Shown here: one piece after another, positions 55,463 through 64,000 of the stretch | Numbering within the stretch: the stretch's first letter is position 1 | How the letters are laid out: each line of letters starts with the position of its first letter | Program-made: the position numbers and the translations under genes | The notes under the pieces: model-generated | Databases searched by the model: none | The model's input: only the letters and a program-made list of their open reading frames with translations | What the model was told of the DNA's origin: nothing | NCBI RefSeq assembly: GCF_010731115.1 | Contig: NZ_AP022616.1 | Location: forward strand, 620,001-684,000 | DNA from: Mycolicibacterium phocaicum | GTDB lineage: Bacteria > Actinomycetota > Actinomycetes > Mycobacteriales > Mycobacteriaceae | Direction: 5' to 3' | DNA: 64,000 bases

Positions 55463-55987
55463 GTGAGGCAACAGGTTGCGATCGGTGCGGTGGGCATGGC
55501 CGCCGTCTTGGGGCTGGCCGGGTGCAGCGACGACAAGCCGTCGTCGGAGACGACGAGCTCGACCAGCAGCACAAGCAGCACGACCAAGACGTCGTCGGCC
55601 TCCAGCGCGACGGCCTCGCCCGCCCAGCCTCCGACCGGCAATCCACCGCCGGGTCAAGCCGAGGTGACCGTTGACGGGGCGCGCCAGAAGATCACGGGAA
55701 ATGTGGTGTGCACCAACGCGGTCGGCAACTTCAACATCGCAATCGGACAGCAGGTTTCCGGAGTGGCGGTGGTGTTGACGCCCGACGCCGCGACCGTGCA
55801 CTCGGTGATCCTGGGCAACGTCAACGGCGTCATTCTCGGTTACCAGCAGGGCATGTCGGGCGGTCAGGCCACCGCGTCCAAGGACGGCAACACGTACATC
55901 ATCAGCGGTAGCGCTACCGGGGTGACGGCAGCGCTACCGCCTGTGATGGTGACCAAGCCCTTCGAGATTCGCGTTACGTGTAGTTGA
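55463..55987 (+). CDS. LpqH (19-kDa antigen)-family lipoprotein
   Basis: 174 residues. Lipobox GLAGC with Cys21, a Ser/Thr-rich linker (about 25-55, likely O-glycosylated as in LpqH), then the compact domain VTVDGARQKITGNVVCTNAVGNFNIAIG...EIRVTC with two conserved Cys. LpqH proteins are surface lipoproteins and TLR2 agonists; their own biochemical role is unclear. Start GTG 55463. Convergent with the permease gene. Confidence 0.85.
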   Translation: MRQQVAIGAVGMAAVLGLAGCSDDKPSSETTSSTSSTSSTTKTSSASSATASPAQPPTGNPPPGQAEVTVDGARQKITGNVVCTNAVGNFNIAIGQQVSGVAVVLTPDAATVHSVILGNVNGVILGYQQGMSGGQATASKDGNTYIISGSATGVTAALPPVMVTKPFEIRVTCS

Positions 55988-55990
55988 GCG

Positions 55991-57493
55991 TCACGCCGCG
56001 ATCTGGGTGACGTTGAGGTGCTTGTGCGCCTCGGGCCGCGGTCGTCCCATCATCGAATGCGACCGGCCGTAGACGAAGTAGAGCACCACGCCGATGGCCA
56101 TCCAGATCAGGAACCGCAGCCACGTCTCGACTTCGAGGTTCAGCATCAGCCACAGGCAGGACAGCGCAGCCAGGATCGGGACCACGGGGACGAAGGGCAC
56201 GCGGAAGCCGCGCTTGAGATCCGGCCGGGTCCGGCGCAGGATCGGCACACCGATCGCCACCAGGATGAAGGCGACCAGCGTGCCGATGTTGACCATGCCC
56301 GCGAGCGTGCCGAAGTCCACAAACGCTGCCAGCACCGCGCACACCACACCGACGATGACGGTCAATCGCACCGGGGTGCCGTGCTTGCCGGTGTGCGAGA
56401 GCCGCTTGGGGAGCAGGCCATCGCGGGACATCGCGAACAGGACGCGGGTCTGGCCGAGGAACATCACCATGACGACGGTCGAGAGGCCCGCCAATGCGCC
56501 GATGGAGATGATGTTCTTGGCCCAGGTGTCACCGTGGAGGGCGAATGCCGTTGCGAGGGTGGCATTCTCCCCTTGGAGCTGGGTGTACGGCACCATGCCG
56601 GTGAGTACGAAGGACACCGCGACGTAGCAGACGGTGACGATGGCCAGCGCGCCGAAGATGCCGCGGGGGACGTCGCGTTGCGGGTTGCGGGTCTCTTCCG
56701 CCGCGGTGGCGACGACGTCGAAGCCGATGAACGCGAAGAACGCGATGCTGGCGGCGGTCAGCAGGCCCAGCCACCCGAAGCTCGTTCCGCCAGTTCCGGT
56801 GAGCCAGGCCAGCATTGACTGGTGCACACCGTCGGCCTTCGCCGAGGGCTGCGCCGCCGGGATGAAGGGCGTCAGGTTCGAGGCCTTGAAGTAGGTGGCG
56901 CCGACGACGAGGATCAGCACGATCACGGAGAGCTTGATCGCCACGGCAACGGCCGAAACTCGCGATGACAGCTTCGTTCCGGTCGCCAGCAGCACGCCGA
57001 CGATGGCGATGATCACCAGCGCACCCCAGTCGAACTTGACGGACCCGAGGTGCACGACGGGCGACACCGTCCCGCCGAGCACGTGGCCGAGATACTGCGA
57101 CCAGCCTTTGGCGACAACGGATACCGCGAGCGCGAATTCGAGTATAAGATCCCAGCCGATGATCCACGCGACCAGCTCGCCGAAGGTGGCGTACGCGTAG
57201 GTGTAGGCGCTGCCGGCGACGGGCACGGTCGAGGCGAACTCGGCGTAGCACAGCGCGGTGAGCCCGCATGTGATCGCCGCGATGACGAAGGCGACCGACA
57301 CGGCCGGCCCCGCCATGTTGCCCGCGGTCTGAGCGGTAAGGGTGAAGATGCCGGCGCCGATGACGACGGCAACGCCGAAAACTGTGAGATCCCTTGCCGT
57401 CAGGTCTTTGCGGAGCTTCGAATCGGGTTCGTCGGTGTCCCGGATCGACTGCTCGACCGACTTGGTGCGGAAAAGCCCGCCGCCGGCGCCCAT
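55991..57493 (-). CDS. APC-family amino-acid permease (cationic amino-acid transporter type)
   Basis: 500 residues with 12-13 membrane helices. The APC signature GVAVVIGAGIFTLTAQTAGNMAGPA is in helix 1; AEFASTVPVAGSAYTYAYATFGELVAWIIGWDL is the CAT-type helix 3 region; SRDGLLPKRLSHTGKHGTPVRLT is the loop before helix 9. Its ATG overlaps the stop of the amino-acid dehydrogenase (TGATG), so both are translated together; import of branched-chain or aromatic amino acids for catabolism is likely. Confidence 0.9.
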   Translation of the reverse strand: MGAGGGLFRTKSVEQSIRDTDEPDSKLRKDLTARDLTVFGVAVVIGAGIFTLTAQTAGNMAGPAVSVAFVIAAITCGLTALCYAEFASTVPVAGSAYTYAYATFGELVAWIIGWDLILEFALAVSVVAKGWSQYLGHVLGGTVSPVVHLGSVKFDWGALVIIAIVGVLLATGTKLSSRVSAVAVAIKLSVIVLILVVGATYFKASNLTPFIPAAQPSAKADGVHQSMLAWLTGTGGTSFGWLGLLTAASIAFFAFIGFDVVATAAEETRNPQRDVPRGIFGALAIVTVCYVAVSFVLTGMVPYTQLQGENATLATAFALHGDTWAKNIISIGALAGLSTVVMVMFLGQTRVLFAMSRDGLLPKRLSHTGKHGTPVRLTVIVGVVCAVLAAFVDFGTLAGMVNIGTLVAFILVAIGVPILRRTRPDLKRGFRVPFVPVVPILAALSCLWLMLNLEVETWLRFLIWMAIGVVLYFVYGRSHSMMGRPRPEAHKHLNVTQIAA

Positions 57494-58563
57494 CAGATGG
57501 CCCCGTCGAGCCGCTGTTCGGCGAACAGGTTCGCGGCGGCGCCGATGCTGATGCCCGCGTCGTTCGCGGAGGCGATGATGTCGCGGCAGCGGTCGAAGAT
57601 GCGGGTCACGTCGGCTTCGACGGCAGCGCGGTCCGCGCCGTGCAGCTCACCGGCGACCTGGATGAGGCCGCCGGCGTTGGCGACGAAGTCAGGTACCCAG
57701 GTGATCCCGCGACGGCCGAGCAACAGCTCGACGTCGGGCGTCGCGAGCTGGTTGTTCGCGGCACCGCAGACCAGTTTCGCCTCGATGGTTTGAGCGCTCA
57801 TAGGCGTCAGAGTAGCCCCGAGGGCACACGGAGCATAGACATCGACCGGGGCGTCGGCAACTGAATTGACGACGCGCACCGAGGGATGATCGCTCGACAG
57901 GCGCTGCAGTGCCGCGTCGTTCACGTCGGTGGCGAATACGTCGGCGCCATCGGCGAGCAGCAGGGCGATGAGTTCCCGGCCGACCTTGCCGACACCCTCG
58001 ACACCGACGGTCCGGCCCGCCAACGTGGCTGCGCCCCAGACGGATTCGGCGCCGGCCCGCATGGCGTTGAAAACGCCCAGTGCGGTGAGGCGGGCGCTGT
58101 CACCTGAGCCGCCGGCGACGGCGCTGCGGCCGGTGACGTGCGAGGTGTACTTACCCATGATGTCGAGATCGTCGGTGTTGGTGCCGACGTCGCCGGCGGT
58201 GACATACCGTCCGCCGAGGGTGTTGACGTAGCGCGCGAAGGCCGCGAACAGCGCTTCGCTCTTGTCGCTCGTGGGATCGCCGATGATGACCGATTTGCCG
58301 CCGCCCAGGTTCACGCCGGCCGCCGCGGCTTTGTACGTCATGCCCCACGACAGCCGCAGGACATCCTCGAGCGCCTCGAACTCGTCGGCGTACGGGTACA
58401 TGCGGCAACCGCCGAGGGCAGGACCCAGCGCCGTCGAGTGAATGGCGATGATGGCCTTGAGGCCGGACTCGGCGTCCTCGCAGAACACGACCTGCTCATG
58501 GCTGCGGGAGCTCAACTTGTGCGAGCGACCGAAGACTCCGGCGGGGGTGGGCATAGCTGTCAC
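57493..58563 (-). CDS. Leucine/valine dehydrogenase-like amino-acid dehydrogenase
   Basis: 356 residues of the Glu/Leu/Phe/Val dehydrogenase family; length fits leucine, valine or phenylalanine dehydrogenases rather than glutamate dehydrogenase. Catalytic Lys in YKAAAAGVNLGGGKSVIIGDP, NAD-binding VEGVGKVGREL, and CGAANNQL. Deaminates branched-chain (possibly aromatic) amino acids to 2-oxo acids with NAD. GTG 58563 follows AAAGGA by 7 nt. Sits between the indolepyruvate oxidoreductase and the permease on the same strand. Confidence 0.9.
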   Translation of the reverse strand: MTAMPTPAGVFGRSHKLSSRSHEQVVFCEDAESGLKAIIAIHSTALGPALGGCRMYPYADEFEALEDVLRLSWGMTYKAAAAGVNLGGGKSVIIGDPTSDKSEALFAAFARYVNTLGGRYVTAGDVGTNTDDLDIMGKYTSHVTGRSAVAGGSGDSARLTALGVFNAMRAGAESVWGAATLAGRTVGVEGVGKVGRELIALLLADGADVFATDVNDAALQRLSSDHPSVRVVNSVADAPVDVYAPCALGATLTPMSAQTIEAKLVCGAANNQLATPDVELLLGRRGITWVPDFVANAGGLIQVAGELHGADRAAVEADVTRIFDRCRDIIASANDAGISIGAAANLFAEQRLDGAI

Positions 58564-58608
58564 TACTGATTCCTTTCTGCTGCCGCATGTTTGGCGGCCT
58601 GGTTGACA

Positions 58609-58629
58609 CTGCCGCAGGGGTGGCGGCAG
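58609..58629 (-). terminator. Short hairpin after the indolepyruvate oxidoreductase gene
   Basis: CTGCCGC (58609-58615) and GCGGCAG (58623-58629), 7-bp arms with a 7-nt loop, in the 87-bp gap between two minus-strand genes. Could be a weak terminator or an mRNA-processing element; no T-run. Confidence 0.35.
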
Positions 58630-58650
58630 GACATCTGGGGTGGCGGCCGG

Positions 58651-61600
58651 TCAGGCCGGGATGCCGAGCTCGCGCAGGCGTGCCCAGTACAGCTCGACGT
58701 TGCCGAGTTTGACGTCCTCGTAGCCGCGGACGATGTCGGGCAGTCCGGCGGCCTCGACGGCCGTGGCGTAGTTGTCGACGGTCAGCTCGGCGGCGAGGCG
58801 CAGCACCATCGCCGTGTAGTGAGACAGCAACTGCCGCTCCACTTTCCGGACGTGGGCGTAGCCGAACGGATCCAGCCTGGTGCCGCGCAGCACCTTGGCC
58901 TTGGCCAGCATCTTCAGTGCCGCATGCGATTTCGGTCCGAAGCCGACCTTCTTCGTGCGGCCCATGGCGCGCAGGACGGGCGGATGCAGCTTGTAGGTGA
59001 GGTTCTCCCCACCGGGCACCTGCGCCTGCACGTCGGCCAGGAACGCCGGATCGACCAGCAGCCGCGCGACCTCGTACTCGTCCTTGTAGGCCGTGAACTT
59101 GTGCAGCCCACGTGCGACGGCCTCGCTGAACGCGGTGTTGTCGGTGATGGTGCGCTCCAGCTGCCACACGGCCTGAACCGTTTCGACGTAACGCCGGGCG
59201 ACCTTGGCGTTCTGGTAACCGACCAGCTCGCCGGCTCGCAGTTCGACCAGTCGGCGCACCTCACCGTCGAACGTGGTGCTGGCCAACAGCTCCGGGCGCG
59301 CCACCGCGGGCACGGCCTTGGGGCGGGCGGCGTCGACGGCGGCGGCGAACGCGGCCGGATCGGCGACCGCGACACGGCCCCAGCGGAACGCCGCCACGTT
59401 GGCGGCGACCGCGACACCGTTGATGCCGATGGCCTCCTCGATGCTGGCCTCGGGCAGGCGTAGGCCGCCGTTCTGGAAGGCGGCGCCGACGACCAGGAAG
59501 TTGGCTGCCGCGGTGTTGCCGAACAGTGCCTGTGCCGCGGCGAGGGCGTCGAAGTGGGTAAGCGTCCGGGTGGCGGCGGTCAGCCGGTCCAGCAGCGACT
59601 GGGTCTCCGGGTAGGCCACGGACTTGTCGTACACCATGTCACCGGTCGGGGTCTGGCTCGTCGAAGCGACCGCGATGGTGCGTTCGGCACTGCCGTAGGC
59701 CAGATTCCGGTTGTCGGTCGCGGTGAGCAGGTCGATCGCGATGATGCAGTCGGCGCTCCCCGAGGTGAGCCGGTTGGACGGCTCGAGCGCGCTGGTCGAG
59801 AACCGCAGGTGCGACACCACCGGTCCGGCCTTCTGGCTCAGGCCGATCTGGTCGAGGCTCTCCACTTCGTAGCCGGCGCGCAGTGCGGCAGTCGCGAGTA
59901 CCTGGTTGACCGTGACGATGCCGGTGCCGCCGATGCCGGCCAGCAGGACGTTCTGGGTGCCGGTCGGCACGCCGAATCCGGGATCCGTGACGCGCGGCGG
60001 CTCCGGAGCCTTACGCCGGGAGGTCTTGCGGCCCTTCTTCTCCGGGGTCAGCTCGACCGTGACGAACGACGGGCAGTCGCCGTCGAGGCACGTGTAGTCG
60101 GTGTTGCAGGAAGTCTGGTCGATCCTGGTCTTGCGGCCGAATTCGGTGTCGACCGGCTGTACGGACAGGCAGTTCGACTTGGTGCCGCAATCGCCACAGC
60201 CCTCGCAGACCGCTTCGTTGATCACCACACGGGTGTTGCGGGTGGGTAGGGTGCCGCGCTTGCGCTGGCGGCGGGCGTCGGCGGCGCAGTGCTGGTCGTA
60301 GATGAGCACGGTGACGCCCGGGATTTCCCGCAGCACCTTCTGTGCCTCGTCGAGCCGGTCGCGGTGCCACAGCAGCGTGCCCTTGGCGAGGGCTTTCTTG
60401 TTGTGCCGCTTGGGTTCGTCGGCGCAGATGATGATCTGCTTGACGCCTTCGGCCGTCAGCTTGTGGGTGAGGCCCGCCACGACCAGCCCGCCTTCGACGT
60501 CCTGCGCGCCGGTCATGGCGACCACTTCGTTGTAGAGCAGCTTGTAGGTGATGTTGACACCGGCCGCGATGCAGGCCTGCACCGCGAGCTGTCCGGAGTG
60601 GAAGAAGGTGCCGTCGCCGACGTTCTGGAACAGGTGCGGCACATCGGTGAACGGGGCCTGTCCGATCCACTGGCTGCCTTCGCCACCCATCTGCGTCAGA
60701 CCCACCACGGCGCTGTCACTGCGGCCGGACATGGTGACCAGGGTGTGGCACCCGATGCCACCGCCGCCGATGGAGCCCTCCGGGATCGCGGTGGACCGGT
60801 TGTGCGGGCAGCCACTGCAGAAGTACGCGGTTCGCTTGGCGGACAACACTTCCAGCGACAGCGGCGGGGGAGGCGTGCGCTTGAGCTCAACGTGATCGCG
60901 CAGTACCCGGCGCAGCGGCGCGAGCAGGCGTGCAGCGGTCAACTCGCCGCCGAGCGGGAACAGCGGCGCGCCCGCGGCATCGTGCTTTCCGACGATCTGC
61001 GGGGCACCGGTAGTGCCGTAGAGGATTTCGCGGACCTGGGTCTCGATGAAGGCCGTCTTGTCCTCGACCACGATCACCTGCTCGAGGCCCCGGGCGAATT
61101 CCCGGACGGACTGCTGGCCGACGGGGTACGGCATCCCGATGCGCAGCAGGCGAATTCCGGCGCGGTGCAGAGCCGCGTCGTCGACTCCGAGGTCGAGCAG
61201 CGCCTGGCGGACCGCGTCGAATGTGGTGCCGGTGGCGGCGATGCCGATCGTGGCGCGGGCCGGGTCGACTTCGAGGACGTCGAGGTTGTTGACGTCGCCG
61301 AAGGCGCGCACGGTCGCCCAGCGCGGACCGTAGAGGTCGGCTTCGGCGATGAGGCTGTCGGCCGGGGCCGCCATCGGTCGCTGAACGTAGGTGAACCGCT
61401 TTCCGTCCCAGAGGATTTCAGGTGCGGTGATCGCGATGTCGGCGACGTCGGCGTCGACGGTCCAGGCGCCGTCGGCGACGTCGGCGACGATCTTCATCGC
61501 CACGACGCAGCCCGAGGCGCGCGACAGTGCAACACCCTGCATGCCCATCGTGATGATCTCTTCGGCGTTGCGCGGGAACAGGACCGGGATGCCGAGAGCG

Positions 61601-62130
61601 GCGAGGGACCGCTCGCTGACGGCGGGCACCGTCGACGATTTCGATGCCGGGTCGTCGCCGACCAGCAGGAGCACGCCGCCGCGGGGGTTGACGCCGTACA
61701 TGTTGGCGTGGCGCAGCGCGTCGGTCGCGCGGTCGACGCCGGGTCCCTTGCCGTACCAGACACCGATGACGCCGTCGTGGGTGGCCTTCCCGGCGGGCAG
61801 GTCGGTCTGGCTGCCCCAGACCGAGGTGGCCGCGAGTTCCTCGTTGAACCCGGGGGTGAAGACGACGTCGTGTTCGGTCAGGACGCTCGGCATGCCCAGC
61901 AGCATCTTGTCGACGCCGCCGAGGGGGCTGCCCTGATAACCGGAAACGAACGTCGCGACGCGGCGGCCGGCGCGCAGGTCACGGACATGCTGCTCGACCA
62001 TCATGCGGGCGATGGCCTGAACGCCGGTCAGCAGGACGGGGCCGGCGCCGGAGCGGTACCGGTCATCGAGGTCGTAGGGCGCGGCGGGTTCGGCCGCTGC
62101 GAGTTCGGATCGGGACAAGACACTGGTCAT
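58651..62130 (-). CDS. Indolepyruvate ferredoxin oxidoreductase (fused alpha/beta/gamma type)
   Basis: 1159 residues. N-terminal pyruvate-ferredoxin-oxidoreductase-like domains (VSGYQGSPLGGVDKMLLG, GVWYGKGPGVDRATDALRHAN), the thiamine-binding domain with a FCSGCPHNRST motif, an iron-sulfur motif CEGCGDCGTKSNCLSVQPV, and a C-terminal gamma domain (LLAGIGGTGIVTVNQVLA). Oxidatively decarboxylates aryl or branched 2-oxo acids to acyl-CoA, passing electrons to ferredoxin. ATG 62130 follows GGAGG by 8 nt. The upstream Lrp gene and downstream dehydrogenase/permease suggest an amino-acid degradation set. Confidence 0.93.
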   Translation of the reverse strand: MTSVLSRSELAAAEPAAPYDLDDRYRSGAGPVLLTGVQAIARMMVEQHVRDLRAGRRVATFVSGYQGSPLGGVDKMLLGMPSVLTEHDVVFTPGFNEELAATSVWGSQTDLPAGKATHDGVIGVWYGKGPGVDRATDALRHANMYGVNPRGGVLLLVGDDPASKSSTVPAVSERSLAALGIPVLFPRNAEEIITMGMQGVALSRASGCVVAMKIVADVADGAWTVDADVADIAITAPEILWDGKRFTYVQRPMAAPADSLIAEADLYGPRWATVRAFGDVNNLDVLEVDPARATIGIAATGTTFDAVRQALLDLGVDDAALHRAGIRLLRIGMPYPVGQQSVREFARGLEQVIVVEDKTAFIETQVREILYGTTGAPQIVGKHDAAGAPLFPLGGELTAARLLAPLRRVLRDHVELKRTPPPPLSLEVLSAKRTAYFCSGCPHNRSTAIPEGSIGGGGIGCHTLVTMSGRSDSAVVGLTQMGGEGSQWIGQAPFTDVPHLFQNVGDGTFFHSGQLAVQACIAAGVNITYKLLYNEVVAMTGAQDVEGGLVVAGLTHKLTAEGVKQIIICADEPKRHNKKALAKGTLLWHRDRLDEAQKVLREIPGVTVLIYDQHCAADARRQRKRGTLPTRNTRVVINEAVCEGCGDCGTKSNCLSVQPVDTEFGRKTRIDQTSCNTDYTCLDGDCPSFVTVELTPEKKGRKTSRRKAPEPPRVTDPGFGVPTGTQNVLLAGIGGTGIVTVNQVLATAALRAGYEVESLDQIGLSQKAGPVVSHLRFSTSALEPSNRLTSGSADCIIAIDLLTATDNRNLAYGSAERTIAVASTSQTPTGDMVYDKSVAYPETQSLLDRLTAATRTLTHFDALAAAQALFGNTAAANFLVVGAAFQNGGLRLPEASIEEAIGINGVAVAANVAAFRWGRVAVADPAAFAAAVDAARPKAVPAVARPELLASTTFDGEVRRLVELRAGELVGYQNAKVARRYVETVQAVWQLERTITDNTAFSEAVARGLHKFTAYKDEYEVARLLVDPAFLADVQAQVPGGENLTYKLHPPVLRAMGRTKKVGFGPKSHAALKMLAKAKVLRGTRLDPFGYAHVRKVERQLLSHYTAMVLRLAAELTVDNYATAVEAAGLPDIVRGYEDVKLGNVELYWARLRELGIPA

Positions 62131-62195
62131 CGACAACCTCCACACTTTCCGCCACTCAGATCGCCAGTCATTAACGCGAACTATTAGCAATCAGT

Positions 62196-62209
62196 GCAGA
62201 GAAATCTGC
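62196..62209. promoter_or_regulatory. Small palindrome between the Lrp and oxidoreductase genes
   Basis: GCAGA-GAAA-TCTGC, a 5-bp inverted repeat with a 4-nt AT-rich centre, in the 162-bp AT-rich gap upstream of the oxidoreductase. Position and layout fit an Lrp/AsnC binding site. Confidence 0.35.
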
Positions 62210-62292
62210 TCCTGTGGGTGATCTACGTCAACAGTCGACGAAAATATTGATCAGACTGCTCAATTGTGACGTGGCGCACTGTGACGCACGCA

Positions 62293-62775
62293 TCATTTTG
62301 TTCGACGTTGTGTCACGTGCTGCACCAGAGGCAGCGATCGGTATTCGACGGGTGTCGCCATCGCGAGCATGGTTTCGGAGTGCTTGACACCGTCGATCCG
62401 GTGCACCCGCTGGATGACGCTGAGCAGTTCTTCCTGCGTCTGAGCGGCGATGCGGGCGAGCAGATCGGCCCGCCCCGTCGTGGCGTGGACCTCCAGCACA
62501 TGGGGGACGTCCTGCAAGGCTTCGATGATGGCGTTCATCTTGGTCTGGTCGGTCTCGATGAAGACCAGCGCGTGTACCGCGAACCCGAGCTGCGACAGGT
62601 TGATGTTGGGCGGGTAGCCGCGGACCAGGCCGGATTCCTCGAGTCGCTTCATGCGCGCCTGCACGGTGTTGCGGGCGACCTTCAGCCGCGACGCCAACTC
62701 GAGAATCGGCGTCCGCGGATCGGCGGCCAGCTCCGACAGCAGCGCGGAATCGAGTGCGTCGAGCTTGATGGTCAT
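62293..62775 (-). CDS. Lrp/AsnC family transcriptional regulator
   Basis: 160 residues. The N-terminal helix-turn-helix is LDALDSALLSELAADPRTPILELASRLKVARNTVQARMKRLEESGLV; the C-terminal part is the RAM ligand-binding domain (VHALVFIETDQTKMNAIIEAL, VLEVHATTGRADLLARI). It senses amino acids or 2-oxo acids. Located directly upstream of the indolepyruvate oxidoreductase gene on the same strand, its likely target. ATG 62775 (MTIKLDALD) is the conserved start. Confidence 0.9.
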   Translation of the reverse strand: MTIKLDALDSALLSELAADPRTPILELASRLKVARNTVQARMKRLEESGLVRGYPPNINLSQLGFAVHALVFIETDQTKMNAIIEALQDVPHVLEVHATTGRADLLARIAAQTQEELLSVIQRVHRIDGVKHSETMLAMATPVEYRSLPLVQHVTQRRTK

Positions 62776-62785
62776 GCGCCATTTT

Positions 62786-62804
62786 CCCACGGGGGCACCG
62801 TGGG
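62786..62804 (-). terminator. Hairpin between osmC and the Lrp gene
   Basis: CCCACGG (62786-62792) and CCGTGGG (62798-62804) pair around a 5-nt loop; on the minus strand the stem is followed by AAAAT rather than Us. It lies directly after the osmC stop; either a weak terminator or a leader element of the Lrp gene. Confidence 0.35.
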
Positions 62805-63284
62805 TCACGCCGATTCGGCGACGCTCACCTGTGCTTCGCACCGGACATCGAAGTTGACGGAATTGGCGATGAAACACAGGTGATGGGCCCGCTCGTGGAC
62901 ACTCGTGAGGGCCTCGCGGTGCCGGTCGTCGGCGATCTCGACAACCGGACGCAGCACCACCTCGGTGAAGTACCCGCCGCCGTCGGGGGTTTGCGCCATG
63001 GTGCCCGACGGCTGGTCGGTGTATCCGGTGACGACGATGCCCTCCTGCGAGCACAGCGCGAGAACCCACAACATGTGGCACTGCGACAGCGAGGCCACCA
63101 AAAGCTCCTCGGGGTTCCAGCGCTGTGGGTCGCCGCGGAACGCGGGGTCGGCACTGCCGGCGATCGTGGGCTTGCCGTCGGCGCTGACGTCGTGTGCGCG
63201 GTCGTACTCGCGGTAGCCCGAGGTTCCGGTGCCGGTGTTGCCGATCCATGTCACATCGAGTTCGTAGTGGTGCGTCTTCGCCAT
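62805..63284 (-). CDS. OsmC/Ohr family protein
   Basis: 159 residues. The two redox-active cysteines of the OsmC/Ohr family are present: Cys69 in LLVASLSQCHMLW and Cys137 in AHHLCFIANS. This group reduces organic hydroperoxides. ATG 63284 (MAKTHHYEL) fits family starts. It is upstream of the Lrp gene with 29 bp between. Confidence 0.87.
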   Translation of the reverse strand: MAKTHHYELDVTWIGNTGTGTSGYREYDRAHDVSADGKPTIAGSADPAFRGDPQRWNPEELLVASLSQCHMLWVLALCSQEGIVVTGYTDQPSGTMAQTPDGGGYFTEVVLRPVVEIADDRHREALTSVHERAHHLCFIANSVNFDVRCEAQVSVAESA

Positions 63285-63345
63285 GGCGGGCATCCCCTTC
63301 GTCGCTGCGCTCGCGTACCTCTGTTCTAGCGCACGCGCCCGAAGG

Positions 63346-64000
63346 TCAGTGCTTGCTCCGCCCGTGGTCGCCCTTCGCCTTGGTCTCGGACTGCTTGGAC
63401 TCGGACTTCTTGCTGTCGGACGTCTTGCTGTCGGACGTCTTGGTCGTCGACTCGTCGCTCTTGGCCGCGCGCTTGGCCTTCTTGGCCGGCTTGCTGGTCC
63501 CAGACTTCTGCGCCGTGGTTACCGACGAATCGTCCTGCTTCGTTTCCGATTTGGTGGCCTTGCCAGACCGCTTCCCGGTGACATCGGCAGCGGTGGGTTT
63601 CGATGCTGTGCTGGTTGATTCGGCGGTGGCGCGCGGCTCGGCAGTGGAGCGGGTCGCGACCGCCGCGGTCGGCCGCGGCGCGTGAGTGAGGACATTCGCC
63701 AGACCCTGGACCGAGGACACGACGTTGGCGACGGCCGTCAACGGATTATGCCCACTGAGGACAGAACCGACGCCCGTGGTGGACAGGGTGGCGACGGCGT
63801 AGTAGACGCCGACCGCTGCTCTTGCCACCCTGACGACGTAGATCACCGGGGTCAGCGGCGCGAGGTGGGGAGCCAGCGTGGCCGTCACGGTCTTGGTGGC
63901 ACCGGCGGCAGCGGCGCCTGCCTGTCCAATTCCGCTGACCAACTGCCGGACCTGGGGTGACGACGCGGCGCCGGGGAAGTCGGTGACCGTGCTGACCAGA
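63346..64000 (-). CDS. Lys/Ser/Thr-rich protein, C-terminal part (runs off right edge)
   Basis: The frame is open through the right edge, so the N-terminus lies outside the window; at least 217 residues are visible. A hydrophobic Ala/Val/Thr stretch (APHLAPLTPVIYVVRVARAAVGVYYAVAT) is followed by a long basic, low-complexity tail of Lys, Ser, Thr and Glu with short repeats such as SDSKTSDSKKSESK. The tail could bind nucleic acid or polyanions. No domain recognised. Confidence 0.65.
   Translation of the reverse strand, partial: LVSTVTDFPGAASSPQVRQLVSGIGQAGAAAAGATKTVTATLAPHLAPLTPVIYVVRVARAAVGVYYAVATLSTTGVGSVLSGHNPLTAVANVVSSVQGLANVLTHAPRPTAAVATRSTAEPRATAESTSTASKPTAADVTGKRSGKATKSETKQDDSSVTTAQKSGTSKPAKKAKRAAKSDESTTKTSDSKTSDSKKSESKQSETKAKGDHGRSKH

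Noticed and set aside
58609..58629. Strong terminator separating the oxidoreductase from the amino-acid dehydrogenase operon.
   Set aside because: Only a 7-bp stem without T-run; kept as a low-confidence element and not used to split the transcription unit.
60289..62187. Other long antisense frames: 632 codons on the plus strand here, and similar ones at 63-1661, 15961-17745, 19685-21634 and 40662-42497.
   Set aside because: All lie opposite genes with clear domains and show no recognisable motifs.

Overview
The window is GC-rich, densely coded DNA from a mycobacterium, most likely a fast-growing Mycolicibacterium-type species. The assignment rests on gene content: furA-katG, mycobacterial-type tpx, a RipD-like non-catalytic NlpC/P60 protein, the large isocitrate lyase ICL2, a PrrB-like sensor kinase, a PknH-sensor lipoprotein, an LpqH-like lipoprotein, a DUF222/HNH (13E12-type) protein, F420-type LLM oxidoreductase and many small secreted Pro/Trp-rich proteins. 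The grouping of cinA, furA-katG, aceA and tpx resembles the cinA-tpx part of the M. tuberculosis chromosome. No rRNA, tRNA, insertion sequence, prophage or CRISPR array was seen.

Layout. 1-4.8 kb: a TetR-controlled molybdopterin oxidoreductase (cut by the window edge) with a perfect palindromic operator, a nitronate monooxygenase behind a KstR-type site, a HAD phosphatase and a steroid-dehydrogenase-like SDR. 4.8-15.7 kb: a secreted GH2 exo-beta-glucosaminidase-like enzyme, cinA, an alpha/beta hydrolase, a terC-amidase pair under an apparent yybP-ykoY (Mn2+) riboswitch, yaaA, a phosphodiesterase and a small secreted protein. 15.8-29.4 kb: an acyltransferase/SGNH pair, a degenerate GGDEF protein, furA-katG with a UUCG-loop terminator, a LysR-MFS pair, MOSC, RipD-like protein, tpx, an orphan PrrB-like kinase, and two paralogous Pro-rich exported proteins. 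29.4-39.5 kb: ICL2, a tautomerase, a fusion of a GAP/LysE-like membrane protein to glutaminyl cyclotransferase, a Ski2-like helicase, a second acyltransferase and small secreted proteins.

39.7-50.4 kb is one minus-strand train of eleven tightly packed genes: Zn-alcohol/formaldehyde-dehydrogenase-like enzyme, MoxR, DUF58, a membrane anchor, a VWA protein, a TPR-like membrane protein, a cysteine hydrolase, DUF4436, a short human-type transketolase, a methyltransferase and an FKBP lipoprotein. The first seven are overlapping or almost so, and look like a MoxR-type chaperone system attached to specific enzymes; this is the best candidate for an undescribed functional unit here.

50.4-64 kb: flavin reductase, LLM oxidoreductase, a DUF222-HNH gene behind a PafBC (RecA-independent DNA damage) promoter, an epimerase/VOC pair, two small exported proteins, then an amino-acid catabolism block on the minus strand (Lrp regulator, indolepyruvate oxidoreductase, branched-chain amino-acid dehydrogenase, amino-acid permease), OsmC, and a Lys/Ser-rich protein cut by the right edge.
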